Assembly (NCBI GenBank): GCA_963678675.1
Contig: OY783195.1
Coordinates: 29,313,385 to 29,377,384 of the forward strand
Direction of reading: 5' to 3'
Source of the DNA: Xiphydria camelus
Lineage: Eukaryota; Arthropoda; Insecta; Hymenoptera; Xiphydriidae
Length of the DNA: 64,000 bases
A program made the translations under genes and the position numbers. Shown here piece after piece: positions 23,901 to 34,711 of the stretch. Under the pieces are notes generated by a model that saw only the letters and a program-made list of their open reading frames with translations, was not told where the DNA came from and made no database searches. Every line of letters begins with the position of its first letter. Positions within the stretch are counted from its first letter, which is position 1.

Positions 23901-24729
23901 GATCTTAGTGGTCGAGAATCAATATCCGGAGAATATTTAACTTCATGTTCGAATATACCCTTACCAGGCATTATTCTCAGGTTTATGTAATTAGAAGCCA
24001 AGTTTATCCTATAAAAGAGATCGAATATGCTAGAAGTTGCTATACTAAACACTCTTAAATATTTTACTACATTAATAACATGGGCCAAGAAAACTATTGA
24101 GAGAAATAACTTTTTGTTGGAAGCACACTTACGAGGATCCACTTTCTCCTTGCCTAGAAACTGGTTCTGATGTTACAGTGGATAAAATTTCACTTTGATG
24201 TACGGATAGCGCAGACATTTTACCCACTACGCTCGACTCATCTCCAGATGGTCCTGGGACAGGTGCCCCACCGGCTTGTTTTTCCTGAGTCGTTCTATAA
24301 TGAAAAATCGTGTTTCAATATCTGCAATAAGAAAAAACTAAAATTGCAATTTATAATATAAACCTACTGCGCTTTTTTAAGCAGATTAAGAAGCGATCCT
24401 CTTCCTTGGCTTCCTGTGGGTGGAGGTGCTGAAACTCTATGATGAATTATGGAAGTGCTAGGTTGAGCTGTTAGGTATCCGGGTTGAGTTCTAGGTACTC
24501 TCAACGCTTCAGATTCGTCCAAGGTTTCCTTTTCCTTAACTAAAGCGAGAATACTCGCTCTTCCACGACCCACGCTCATTCCGACAACAGGAGTCTCGAC
24601 GGCTTGTCTCGGTGTTTCTGGTGGGGGAGGTTGATCGCCGCCGCCTGGTACTCTCGTTTTTAACATTTCTAGGAGGCTTCCCCGGCCACCACGGGAAGAC
24701 CCACCCGAGCTACTCGGCCTATCTGCCAT
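20961..24729 (-). CDS. aub: PIWI-clade Argonaute (aubergine/piwi-like), 11 coding exons, about 925 aa
   Basis: piRNA-guided slicer Argonaute expected to silence transposons in the germline. Exons: 24,368-24,729; 24,133-24,294; 23,810-24,008; 23,395-23,708; 23,053-23,323; 22,500-22,847; 22,164-22,414; 21,924-22,074; 21,646-21,846; 21,378-21,569; 20,961-21,287. The sum is 926 codons with consistent phases. Domains: disordered, Arg-Gly-containing N-terminus (1-175), PIWI-type N region ([12 protein letters not shown]), PAZ about 345-435 ([19 protein letters not shown]), MID about 440-600, PIWI about 600-915. The catalytic triad is complete: D695 in GMDVYH, D767 in FRDGVGDGQ and H900 in [10 protein letters not shown], so the protein should be able to cut RNA. 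Aub versus Piwi orthology cannot be settled by eye; the symbol is the best guess. The exon 9 donor (GTATTA) is weak but the frame and family alignment support it. Confidence 0.95.
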
Positions 24730-25450
24730 TATTGCTGTGCTACAATATAAAATATAATGGATAGAAAAAACGGAACATTTTCGCATGAGGTTATGTAAAG
24801 TTATAGAGACCTCGTCAACAAAGAAACCAAAGAATAAAAGACTCACTGGTCACAATATGCTATACTAATTTGTCTACGAATAATTAAAATATCATAGAAA
24901 TATCGAGGATTTGATGAAATCAAAACAATACTAACCGATAACAGGGTGACGCACCAATACAAAACGCGCTCGGTGAAGACAGACAAAATGTCGTTACTCT
25001 CGTCTCACAAAAACATATAAGTACCTACGTCAAATATTTAAATGAAGTGTTATTAGAATTCGATTTGTTAATAGAAAGACAAATAATTTCGTATCATGGA
25101 AAATATATGTGCCTGCGTATCTATTTTGTAGCACTTAAACGAGAGTATTGTGTCGCATAATCACAGAAAATTATTTTCCAAGGGCCGCGTGAATTTTTTC
25201 AGAGATTGATTAGTTTTCTTTTAATATTCTAAGTGAACGAGTAAGATATTTCACATTGTCTCCCTTTGAGTGAAATAATGACAATGAATCTTATTTCGCT
25301 TTATGAAGCTAATATTCGATGCCTACCTTGCGTTACTGAATGCAGGTTTTAACTGTACTCAGCAAAGCACGCGACGCGACTGACGCATCGAACTGTCATG
25401 TGCGACGCTGAACTCTCGCGTCGGGTGACCACAGGGTGGCATGCCGGCGC
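24730..25450 (-). promoter_or_regulatory. Probable 5' UTR, leader intron and promoter of the PIWI gene
   Basis: Ten bases upstream of the PIWI ATG is a TATATTGTAG acceptor (exon begins 24,739), so the start codon is probably preceded by a leader intron. A matching AAG|GTAGGC donor lies at 25,327, next to a CpG-dense patch at about 25,330-25,560. That patch lies between the PIWI gene and the divergent HMG-CoA lyase (starts 1,140 bp apart) and may serve both. Inference from splice motifs only. Confidence 0.4.
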
Positions 25451-25868
25451 GTATCGTATTGCGCGAAAAGGTTCCCGCGATTTTGAAGACACGCATAAAC
25501 GGCGCGCACGTCAACGCTGGTTCTAAATCAGAGTTTCGTAATTTGAAGCGCCTCGAAAATCGCTTCAGTAACCACAGGTGAAGTTTCGACGATATTGAAC
25601 TAACACTTTAAAGAAATAGATGTTATTTAATAATATTTTTATAGCTCATAAAATTCACAACCAACGGATACCTATGTATGTATTAGTAATACCCAATTCT
25701 TCCTCACTTCTTTACACTGTCATTATATAAGAGGATCTTTGCCCTCGATGTATTCTACTATACTGCGGGTAACTCAGAATAGATAAGGAAAGTACCGTAA
25801 CTGATAGCATTGCGAGGACTGCTGTATTACTCAAACTTCGCATTACGCATTACCAAACATTCCAAAAT

Positions 25869-26855
25869 ATGATTACCAAAAGCTACTTCATTGTCCTCGG
25901 TACGAACGTTGCAAGACGCTTCAGTAACTTTGTAAAAGTCGTCGAAGTCGGTCCACGCGATGGCTTGCAGAACGAACCGAAAATTGTTCCTACCGACGTC
26001 AAAGTTAAGCTTATCGACAAATTGACCAAATCTGGGCTGAAAAACATCGAAGTAACCAGCTTTGTCTCATCAAAATGGATACCGCAAATGGCCGATAACA
26101 CCGAGGTGTTTCAAAAGATCGAGAAACATCCCAACGTCAACTACTCGGTATTAGTGCCGAACTTGAAAGGCCTTGAAAGTGCACTGCATGCAGGTGCCAA
26201 AGAAGTTGCAATCTTTGGCGCCGCATCCGAAACATTTTCACAAAGGAACATCAACTGTTCGATAGCCGATAGCATCGAGAGATTCTCGTTGGTTATCAAA
26301 CAATCTAAGACTCATGGTGTCAAAGTCAGGGGATACATATCGTGTATCGCTGGTTGTCCCTATGAAGGAGATGTAAAACCGTCAGTCGTTGCGAACTTGG
26401 CGGCAATTATGCTGGATCTCGGCTGTTACGAGGTTTCTCTAGGTGATACAATTGGCGTAGGGACACCAAATAAAATTAAGATGGTCTTGAACGAACTGAA
26501 GAGCATCTCGTCGCAAAGCACGAACCTGTTCGCGATTCATTGCCACGATACGTATGGTCAAGCTTTGGCGAACGTATACGCCAGTCTTGATTTTGGAATA
26601 CGGATCTTCGATTCCTCGGTTGCCGGACTCGGTGGATGCCCGTATGCCGCCGGTGCTTCCGGAAACGTCTCCACTGAAGACCTGATATATTTGCTGCACG
26701 GTTTAGGACTAGAGAGTGGGGTAGACTTAAGAAAAATAATCAATGTCGGTCGTTATATCAGCGAAGAACTCGGCAGAGAAAATAGATCTAAAGTAGGAGT
26801 AGCGATACTTGCAAAGGAAAGAAAGGAAGGGCAACGTGAGACGAAGGAGCATTGA
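25869..26855 (+). CDS. HMGCL: Hydroxymethylglutaryl-CoA lyase, mitochondrial, single exon, 328 aa
   Basis: Cleaves HMG-CoA to acetyl-CoA and acetoacetate, the last step of leucine breakdown and of ketone-body formation. The whole TIM-barrel enzyme is in one uninterrupted frame: active-site VEVGPRDGLQNE (R30, D31), SCIAGCPYEG, the metal-ligand HCHD, and the family signature GLGGCPYAAGASGN with its catalytic Cys. The first 20 residues contain Arg, Ser and hydrophobics and no acids, fitting a mitochondrial presequence. Length equals the animal family (about 325 aa). Animal orthologues usually end in a peroxisomal CKL-type tripeptide; here the tail is charged and ends ETKEH. An AATAAA at 27,096-27,101 gives a 240-nt 3' UTR. 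The lack of introns among intron-rich neighbours suggests a retrocopy or intron loss. The frame is intact, so I treat it as functional. Confidence 0.95.
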   Translation: MITKSYFIVLGTNVARRFSNFVKVVEVGPRDGLQNEPKIVPTDVKVKLIDKLTKSGLKNIEVTSFVSSKWIPQMADNTEVFQKIEKHPNVNYSVLVPNLKGLESALHAGAKEVAIFGAASETFSQRNINCSIADSIERFSLVIKQSKTHGVKVRGYISCIAGCPYEGDVKPSVVANLAAIMLDLGCYEVSLGDTIGVGTPNKIKMVLNELKSISSQSTNLFAIHCHDTYGQALANVYASLDFGIRIFDSSVAGLGGCPYAAGASGNVSTEDLIYLLHGLGLESGVDLRKIINVGRYISEELGRENRSKVGVAILAKERKEGQRETKEH

Positions 26856-27711
26856 TCACTCGTTTCTTTGTATCTTAACTTACAACCTTAATCAAAGACT
26901 AAATTAACCTGCGCATTCCCATCTATGAATAGAATCACAATGATGAAGAGTACAATAACATTAGTTCTTCAATGCCAATGAGAATGTATCTATACAGAAA
27001 TATCTTTTACACGACATTTATACCCGGCTTCATCATTGTATATACGCAATGCAATATGTACTCGATTATATTTACATGCATCCTTCCTGATAATTAATAA
27101 AAATCTATCTCTTTCTGTTCGCTATCTCTCTTGTCATTATTTTCACCATTAACGAGGTTTAAATAATTTAGATGTTATTGCCTCCTTTCAAAGATGTGCC
27201 CCGTGAACAGACTCTTTTGCAATACCCTATAATAGTAATATTTGGTCAAGTCGCACAGTCCATTTTTACTTTCCATTTTTCTAGCAAAAGTGCGGAATAC
27301 TTTAATCACTTGGTACATACTTTTTATATCTTTCCAATATCCCTTCAATTGTCATTAAATATACAATGCCAAGTATAGGTAGTCCATACTCTCACGACGC
27401 CCTAAGCTCAAGAAATAGCAACATCGTTTTAAACAAAGTGATTCCTCACACATTACGGATTCCCTTCGAGAGAATTTATCTGAAAACCCGTTAAAGACTC
27501 TAGCGTTCTTTAATTAAGGCAATAGAGTTTGAGAACTTAAATACGCGTAGGTTGAGTCGACATTCCAATAGTAATAACCATGGCACTATTGATTTCTTTT
27601 TACAGCATCGCTAACACGTTAATTAGGATGAGAGACATTGCGCGGATGAGGTATAATACATAATAAATAAAAGGAAATGCATCGAGGCGAAAGAATTGTA
27701 CAATTGTTGTG
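26856..27711. other. Intergenic: convergent 3' flanks of HMGCL and ARMH3
   Basis: AT-rich, no supported coding sequence. It holds the HMGCL poly(A) signal (AATAAA at 27,096 on plus) and, for ARMH3, an ATTAAA on the minus strand near 27,510. Nothing else is seen. Confidence 0.6.
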
Positions 27712-30700
27712 TTACGATATACTTGATAACTCTTGCAAAATTGCTTGCGTATCGAGAGTGCTCAGATCTATTGAGCCACGTGTATCTACAACCACTCCGC
27801 TTACCTGAAAGGAAGTCGGGAATGAAAGTCTAAAACCGCGAATCGCAGGTTCCCAGTGTGATCCATTCCTTAAATGTTTATAAAATTGACTCACCATCTC
27901 TTCGAAGAATGCCGTGTGTTTGGGCTTTTCAGAATACAGTTCGTACTGATCCAGGTTGTCCTGCAGTTTTAACGTGAGGCTATCGTAATTTTGAATAATA
28001 ACTGTCAGAATTTGTTCTTCTGTTGGAGTCGACAAGCTTTCACTGGCTAGCCATGCGGAAATCTTTGGTGGAAAGTGATTCACTATATCTCTCATATTTA
28101 CAAGACTATTGGCTAATTTAAGTGCGTGCTCCTTGAATTCATAAGATTCGCTAGTTGAGTACCTAAGTGCTGAATCGAGTAAAAAGAATTTTTTAATTGA
28201 TCTTTTGTGATGTACGACATAGCCAATATAGTAAGTTTTACTATACCCATGGCGTTTAAGTCTGTGAAGATCAATCGCATCCTGATTATCTCGTAAAACA
28301 ATTCATCGTAGCTACTTGGCGAGGATAGGAACGTATCTCCGTACGTGATGAATAAATTCAAGATATTGACAACCTGATAAATATAAATAACAAGTTAAAT
28401 TGTGAAAGTAATATATAATAACCCCCCCCCCCCCCCAATGTATTATACGCGTGCTGGATAACAATTCCAAGCATTCGATCCCAGAGAGCCAAATTGCTTC
28501 CCCAATTTACTCTAATGTGATTCTTTGAACTATTTCCTGAAGAAGCTGGTACTATTCGCGAATGAGAGTTAACGATGTACCGAGATAAATGGGGGAAGCA
28601 TTCTGGCTCTGCCACGTTACTCAGTTTTATGTACCTGGATGGCCAGTGGAAAAATGTTCATTTTCTTGACCAAGTGACTCTCGTGGGCAGTCAAGAATTT
28701 AAGAAGATTAATCAAGGCAGTCCAAAGATCTCTCCATTGATAACCGAGTCTAACTCTACACCTTTTTTGATAACAGAGCAGTCTTTGCAAAACGCCAATG
28801 CATTGAACGTAGAGTTCCAGCGGAAACTTCTTCATCATATGAGACGTTACAAATTCCACAAGCAAATCTGTAACGTATTCGTCTTTCGCAAATAAGCTGC
28901 TTTAGTCAACTACCGTTTTATAATCATTAAATTCGCGATGCAAGATTGAATTTACCGAGTAACGTTGCTGCTAATGGCTGTGTAGGAGCTAATTTATCTT
29001 GCAGCTTTCTGTGATGCATTGGTACTCGGTGCAATTGCACTCTGAATGCCAAATTCGCATCGTGCATCAAACTGTTCGCATACTGATCTTCCGCGATACA
29101 ACTCAATATGAGGAAGCACAACTTAACGTTACTCACTATTGCTTCAGTCCTAATAGCTTGCATAACTATCGAACTGAAATAAAAATAAAATATTCCGTTC
29201 AAATCGTAGCTCACACGTTTAAGGAATAAGGAAGAAATTGTGACTCCAAAATACGATTTAATTACCAATACTGAAAGAACGTTGCAAGTAGATTAAACGG
29301 CTGAGCAATGACGTCTAGTGGTTGGACACCGGGTGCCACCGCATTTGGACCCAATGTATTATTAGGCGAAGGTGGTGCACTAGTGTCACTTTGCGTGTAC
29401 GCCAAAGTTGTAACAAAGTTTCTATTTAAATGCGTCGCTTCGTACAGGGCCAGTAATAAAGCATTGTTTGCTCGAATTTGTTGCGTTTTTGCTTCTTCTT
29501 CGCCAACAAACATATTACCCACTATACTCGTTAACGAAGATAGCCAAGATGCTTGCACCTCTACATAAACACGCATTTATCCAGTTATTATAATAGTCAT
29601 AGAATTCAAAGTCAGCCGACGTAACTAAAAGTATTAGTACGGCTTTTCACCAATTTATCATTCATGTAGTACCTGTTCTCTGTTGGGCAAATTGTCTGCA
29701 AAATTCAGTCAGCGAACTCGATATGACTTGGCCGTAGCCATTTAAGGCAAGTTCGTCATCTAAAATCGATAATTTAACAATATAGGGATTCGCGCTTTCG
29801 TGTTTCCGGTAGTTGACTAGAAGTGTCAGAAGTAGTACTGCGTCGTGACCATGTCGATTTCTTGAAGCCGTATCCCTTAGTAACTGGATAAATTGCGAAA
29901 ATCACATTTACTAAAGCGTCGTGTGAAGATGTAACTTGATTTAGACGAGTTTCATTAACGTTTGCTTGCTGAATGGTCGTCAATGTAATTCTACAGTGAT
30001 GAGGAGATCACGGGTACAATGATCAAACTCCATAAGTTTTATGAATTGTTCGAACAGAAAGCGCGTAAATCAGACGACAAAATAAATACTATTACACCGT
30101 TCAATGGCGTTGTTCCTACCTGTACGAGAGATTCGAAAACGCTGTTGAGCATCACGTACTCGAGCAACGTGTTTTGACTGACATTATCCATACCAGTCAC
30201 AATGATTAGCAATAGCTTTAAACAAAGCGCCTTTAAACTATCCGGATATTCACCTAAATAATAATTAGGGAAATGAGAAAACGTATTAGGCTACGAACAA
30301 CGAGGTGCACGCATACGCGATCAAAGGTCCTAGCAATTACCAGTTAGAAAGTTATTACAGTGTTGCATCAAAGTTGTCATTCTCTGTTCCGCCGAGTCGA
30401 ACCCTACTAAAATATCGATTAAATTGAATCCACAGTCCACCTGACTGGCCTTCTTATACATTGACTGAATAACAGCAGCTAAAGTTTGCAGCGCATACAC
30501 GACTCTGAAAGGGTGCTCGTCCACCAGAGTATCGACACAGTGACATACCAATGCATTGAGATTTTCCCGACAAGCATTTAATTGTTCTGTGGTTAAACGT
30601 AGAATTTCACCTTCAATGTGACCAACCTGAAACAGAGGATTTTTTCCAAAAGATTCGAAAACTTACCCATGATAATGACCTTCTAAGCACGTTGAATTTC

Positions 30701-32607
30701 TTTTGTTTCAATGTCATTTATTTGACAGGAGAAGTTTGCAAATGGTGCTGATCCATCAATATAAAATTCTCAATGACTTAGATTTGTTTGTATTAGCGTA
30801 CTAATGTCGATATTGTAAAAAGCCTTAAAATGGTGCTGGGCCAACTTCTAAATTTATAAGTTTTTTTATACTGAGTAATATATTTTGTTATATAATAGTG
30901 TGATGAATCTGTATTCCTGACTGGTAACATGGTCATAGGAAAAGTAATCAATAAATTTATTCAGGTAAGAATTTAAAGTTGGAATATTGAAATTTGAAGT
31001 ATTTCTCCATATAACAATATCTCCATGTATGATAGAGTCTAAAACAGTAATTCTCAAGCTTTGCTTTCATATATTATCTAAATATAATTTGACAAGTACA
31101 AGTGTAGCACCTAGAAACATGAATCGCTATGGTTTAAGGATTGCAAATGCAAGTAGTAGAGATGAGCAAGTGTTTCGCACTCTCGTTAAATTTACAAATC
31201 ATTTGCAGGCATTACCATCATGGGAAGTGACTAAATATTACGGCCGAGTCTGTATATTTCAATTGAAGTGTTTAAAGTATCGCGTACAGACTAGCGAAGC
31301 CTGGTTCAATTTAAAATGCAAGTTCTTGCCCAGCAGCCTTCGCGATGAAAGCGAATGCGAGGAACTGCCTCAAGAACAGCAACAAAAGAAAATACAGTCA
31401 AGGAGTAAGTAGCAATGATAAGAGTTTAGTACAGAACTATTAAAGTAATTACTTTTTCATGTTAAACTACTTCACAGATAAGCAATCGCCGTGTAAAACG
31501 CAACGAGGGTCACAGCAGTCCCAAGAGACGAAGAAGACGAAAAGTAAAACACGAATGCACACTGTAAAACATCCTCGGGATGAACAGCAGCAATATAATG
31601 CGAATCAACAATCTTACAAGAGGACACAATTGGAGGTGCAACCTTGTAAAAGAGAGCCGCAAGCGAGTGGTAAACAATTCAAAGGGAAGGAGGAAGACTG
31701 TAATTACAGAGGGTGTGCCAAGCATGTTGAACCCAAATGTAGGCACGAGTGTGAACCAAAAAGCAAGCACAAGAAAAGAGAGGTATCTCCTTGTCGGACG
31801 CAACAACAGGCACAAGAGGGAGGAACTGTTATATGTACACAACCGCGATCCAGGGATAAGCACAGCAAAAAGTTGAAAAAAAAGTCAAAATCACGCTCTC
31901 AGGGTTCGGAAAAAAAACTTAAGAAGGTAATGATTAGAAGCTCTTCAGAAAAATATGATTTTACTTCTTGAACTAAGTAACAATAGTAATTCGTAGATTT
32001 TCTTTCATAGGCAAAACACAGCTGAGAATGGCATGCGTATGGGGTTCACGAAACGATTTGGGAATTATACTCATGTTACAAATGAATGTCTTGATCTTGA
32101 CAAAGGAATTTCCAAATATTAAAAACTGTAATTTTCCTGCTCATCCAATTTTTTACATTTTTACATGATGTCCACAAGAGCGAATAAAATATTAAATTGA
32201 ATGAAAGTGAAAGTAGGGGATCTTATTGTATGGGATACCAGGGTAATAAAAATATGCAGGAGTTTAACTTTTAAATTGAAGCAACCAAGTGGCATGATCC
32301 ATTTTTTTCGGAATGGGCTTAATAACATGACTCTTTCATTGTTTTACATTGCAAACATGTTATACAAATATTTAGTGTGCAAATGTCCTTAAAAAGTTAC
32401 AAATAATTGAATTCCTTATCAGAGCAATCAACACTATTAAGATTGAGGACTCACCATTGGTTTGATGAGGAACAATTCATTCCAGAAATTAGGATGATTC
32501 AATGTAAGGTCGTCTCCTTTGAAAAAACTTTCGTAAATTGGCACAAGTTTCCCCTTATGTTGTCTCTTCGAGCCAGAGCCACTCCGCTTACGCATCGTCA
32601 TGGCCAT
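27712..32607 (-). CDS. ARMH3: Armadillo-like helical domain-containing protein 3 (ARMH3/C10orf76), 10 coding exons, about 674 aa
   Basis: Golgi-associated helical-repeat protein; in mammals it binds PI4KB and GBF1 and supports Golgi PI4P and Arf1 activity. Exons: 32,455-32,607; 30,341-30,626; 30,120-30,253; 29,673-29,883; 29,266-29,560; 28,956-29,173; 28,635-28,867; 28,247-28,373; 27,895-28,169; 27,712-27,804. Phases close at 675 codons, near the 689 aa of human. Strong blocks: [152 protein letters not shown] and the terminal LQELSSIS. Intron 1 (1.8 kb) contains another gene on the plus strand, and the intron after exon 7 has a run of 15 C. The start Met is followed by a basic leader, as in the family. 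Confidence 0.95.
28422..28436. repeat. Poly(C) run of 15 in an ARMH3 intron
   Basis: A homopolymer of 15 C lies in the intron between ARMH3 exons 7 and 8. Such runs are prone to slippage and assembly error. Confidence 0.9.
31119..32025 (+). CDS. Unrecognised basic, Cys-containing protein nested in ARMH3 intron 1, 3 exons, about 249 aa
   Basis: Exons 31,119-31,404, 31,478-31,926 and 32,011-32,025 join in frame (A|GTAAGT to TTCACAG, then AAG|GTAATG to TTTCATAG) and give 250 codons. If the second intron is retained the frame ends at 31,971 instead. Residues 1-95 look folded: Trp, Tyr and Cys with mixed helix/strand composition ([29 protein letters not shown]). The remaining 150 are strongly basic and polar, with Lys/Arg, Gln and Ser tracts, about eight Cys and a [15 protein letters not shown] end that suggests nuclear or nucleic-acid binding. 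The gene runs antisense to its host and lies wholly within intron 1. AATAAA at about 32,184 would end the transcript. I do not recognise the family; a lineage-specific or testis-type basic protein is a guess. Splice-supported frame raises confidence above that of a chance ORF. Confidence 0.6.
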
Positions 32608-33660
32608 ATTGAACTCTTATTTTCCTTTAGTTTCTGTCACATCTAAAATAAAAAAGAAAAGGAATATATTACTTTGAGTAATAAATTCTTTAGCATCAAG
32701 CATTGTAAAATACCAGATAGAAATATTGAAGAAAGAGAGAGAGAGAGAGAGAGAGATACATCTTGTGATGTAATTAATCTAATTGAATATATACAAATTT
32801 CAATACGAGCCACAATTATTGATAATTCCATTTCTGATTAAAATTCGATCGAAATTAAAGCAGTAGTCTCTGATGTCGAAATTCTGATTCAATTCTAATT
32901 CAATTATCGAAGATTGTATTTTCGGCTCTTTTAATTGACACGCAAAGTGGATCAAACTTAACCTCAATATCAAAATACGCACATGTAGTCAATGATATCG
33001 CAATAATTTAAAAGAAACTATTTAATTTGAGTACATCGCATTGGTATTCGATAAATGTGATTTATGCGCAATTATAATAGATCTTGTTTATGTAAATAGA
33101 TAATAAATAGGATACGTACGAAGTTCACCACACAAACACGAACGGGTAATTACGAAGAAATTTTACTCACGAATATACTACTTGTTTATACTGCGTATTA
33201 ATTAACCATCGAGCCATTAATTTATTCCGCGGGAATTATTATAAAGGATTCACTGATTAAAATATGATCCTACGACCAAAAGTGACAGGACACCATCATG
33301 ACAGTACAGACTGCGCGAAAAATTTGAGACTGTACCTACGTTTGATCGAACCGATCGAACCTGTAAACCCTGTAAACCGTTGCGAAAAAAAACCACAGCA
33401 AACAACAATTACGAAACAATTAATCTGTGAAGAACGTCGTGGATGAGGACGATGATATAATTAAAACAACAAGATTAAAGAAGCCTACGATGTAATTCGG
33501 AGTCGTTAGGATTGTTGATTACCGAACAGCTGTGCTTGACGTGCATTATGCTTGAATGAGCTCGAAAGAGTTCATATACCTATACATAAGTACCTACATG
33601 TGTAGATTCGGTTTTCTACAGTATAATATATCTATAGCTATCACACACACACAGAAAGTG
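32608..33660. other. Intergenic, AT-rich: ARMH3 promoter side
   Basis: Upstream flank of ARMH3. A GA microsatellite sits at about 32,731-32,757. No coding sequence is supported. Confidence 0.5.
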
Positions 33661-33664
33661 TAAG

Positions 33665-33727
33665 AAATGTAGTTCTCCACCAATTTTTCCTGAAGAGAAG
33701 TAAGAATTGGTGGGGAACTCTACATTT
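33665..33727. ncRNA. Pre-miRNA-like hairpin
   Basis: Arms AATGTAGTTCTCCACCAATT (33,666-33,685) and AATTGGTGGGGAACTCTACA (33,705-33,724) pair over about 22 bp with one 2-nt bulge and one possible G:U pair, closing a loop of about 18 nt. Arm length, loop and imperfections are those of an animal miRNA precursor. It is intergenic, about 1 kb upstream of ARMH3. I do not recognise a known mature miRNA, and either strand could be transcribed. It could also be the remnant of a small palindromic element. Confidence 0.4.
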
Positions 33728-34208
33728 TCGGGCTCATTGGTGATACTATAAATATACTATTGTTCCCAGCCCATAATAATTAAACATAAGATTAGCGTAA
33801 ATCTTTTAATTTAGGTTTTTCTAATTGTAAACGGTGCAACAACTAAACCGAGGAAACTGAACACTTGATAGAAATTGTTCAAAATTGACAATGTACAAAA
33901 TTATGTAATTTATTTTGCTTCGTGTGCAAGACACCGTATTAGATATTCTTAAAAAAAACAAAGTTGCGCCTAACAATAATTGTATTTATAAGAGACCACT
34001 TGTGTGATTTGCATTTGTACCTAGGTATAAATACCTTAAAAAATTTTCGGGCTTCTTTGTATTGCTCTCTATAACGGATATAACGTTGTCTAACACGTTT
34101 ACACTAGACATTATTAGGTTTGTTTCAACCGCGGAGCTGAAAACCGTACATGAACGGTATCCGTCATGCACAATAGAGAAATTGCGTTCCAACCGTACGC
34201 TGGACGGT

Positions 34209-34359
34209 CACTGTACGGTGTTGTGCAGCGTTCCAACCACCGCTGGGATCGTGCGTGGAACGGTTTCTGTACCGTCCATCCGATGCTTGCAGACGGACGG
34301 TACAGAAATCGTTCCACGCACGATCCCAGCGATGGTTGGAACCACAACATCGTACAGTG
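34209..34359. repeat. Inner palindrome of the composite MITE
   Basis: CACTGTACG at the left edge and CGTACAGTG at the right edge open a near-perfect inverted repeat with arms of about 70 bp, centred near 34,285. It lies inside the TTA-flanked element, so transcripts of this region would fold into a cruciform-like structure. Confidence 0.8.
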
Positions 34360-34365
34360 ACACGG

Positions 34366-34610
34366 GGTTCAGATGGGTGCGGAAGGCTTGTGGAGTGCGG
34401 AAACACCGTTAGCCAATCAGCTCCTCCGCGTGCGTACTGCCTGCCAATCCGCATGCTTTCCGCACCCATCTGAACCTCGCTTGACAGTGGGTTCAGATGG
34501 GTGCGGAAGGCTTGCGGAGTGCGGAAACAACGTTAGCCAATCAGCTCTTCCGCGTGCGTACTGCCTGCCAATCCACACCGATCCGCATGCTTTCCGCACC
34601 CATCTGAACC
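34366..34610. repeat. Two tandem copies of a GGTTCAGATGG small palindromic element
   Basis: Copy A (34,366-34,476) and copy B (34,490-34,610) each start GGTTCAGATGGGTGCGGAAG and end with CTTTCCGCACCCATCTGAACC-like complement, giving terminal inverted repeats of about 22-25 bp. They differ by a 10-bp insertion in B and few substitutions. A CGCTTGAC follows each copy, so the pair arose by tandem duplication of the element with its flank. Confidence 0.85.
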
Positions 34611-34711
34611 ACGCTTGACCGTCCAGCGTACGGTTGGAACGGACTTTCTCTACTGCGCATGACGGGTACCGTTCATGTACGGTTTTCTGCTCGGTTGGAA
34701 CAAACCCCTTA

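Larger units (their letters stand above)
34117..34708. mobile_element. 592-bp PIF/Harbinger-like composite MITE
   Basis: Ends are inverted repeats of about 90 bp (GGTTTGTTTCAACCG at left, complement of GGTTTGTTCCAACCG at right, continuing through AAAACCGTACATGAACGGTA). The element is flanked by TTA at 34,114-34,116 and 34,709-34,711, the target duplication of PIF/Harbinger elements. The left end lacks two G found at the right. Inside are a second palindrome (34,209-34,359) and two tandem copies of a different small element. There is no transposase, so it is non-autonomous. Confidence 0.75.
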
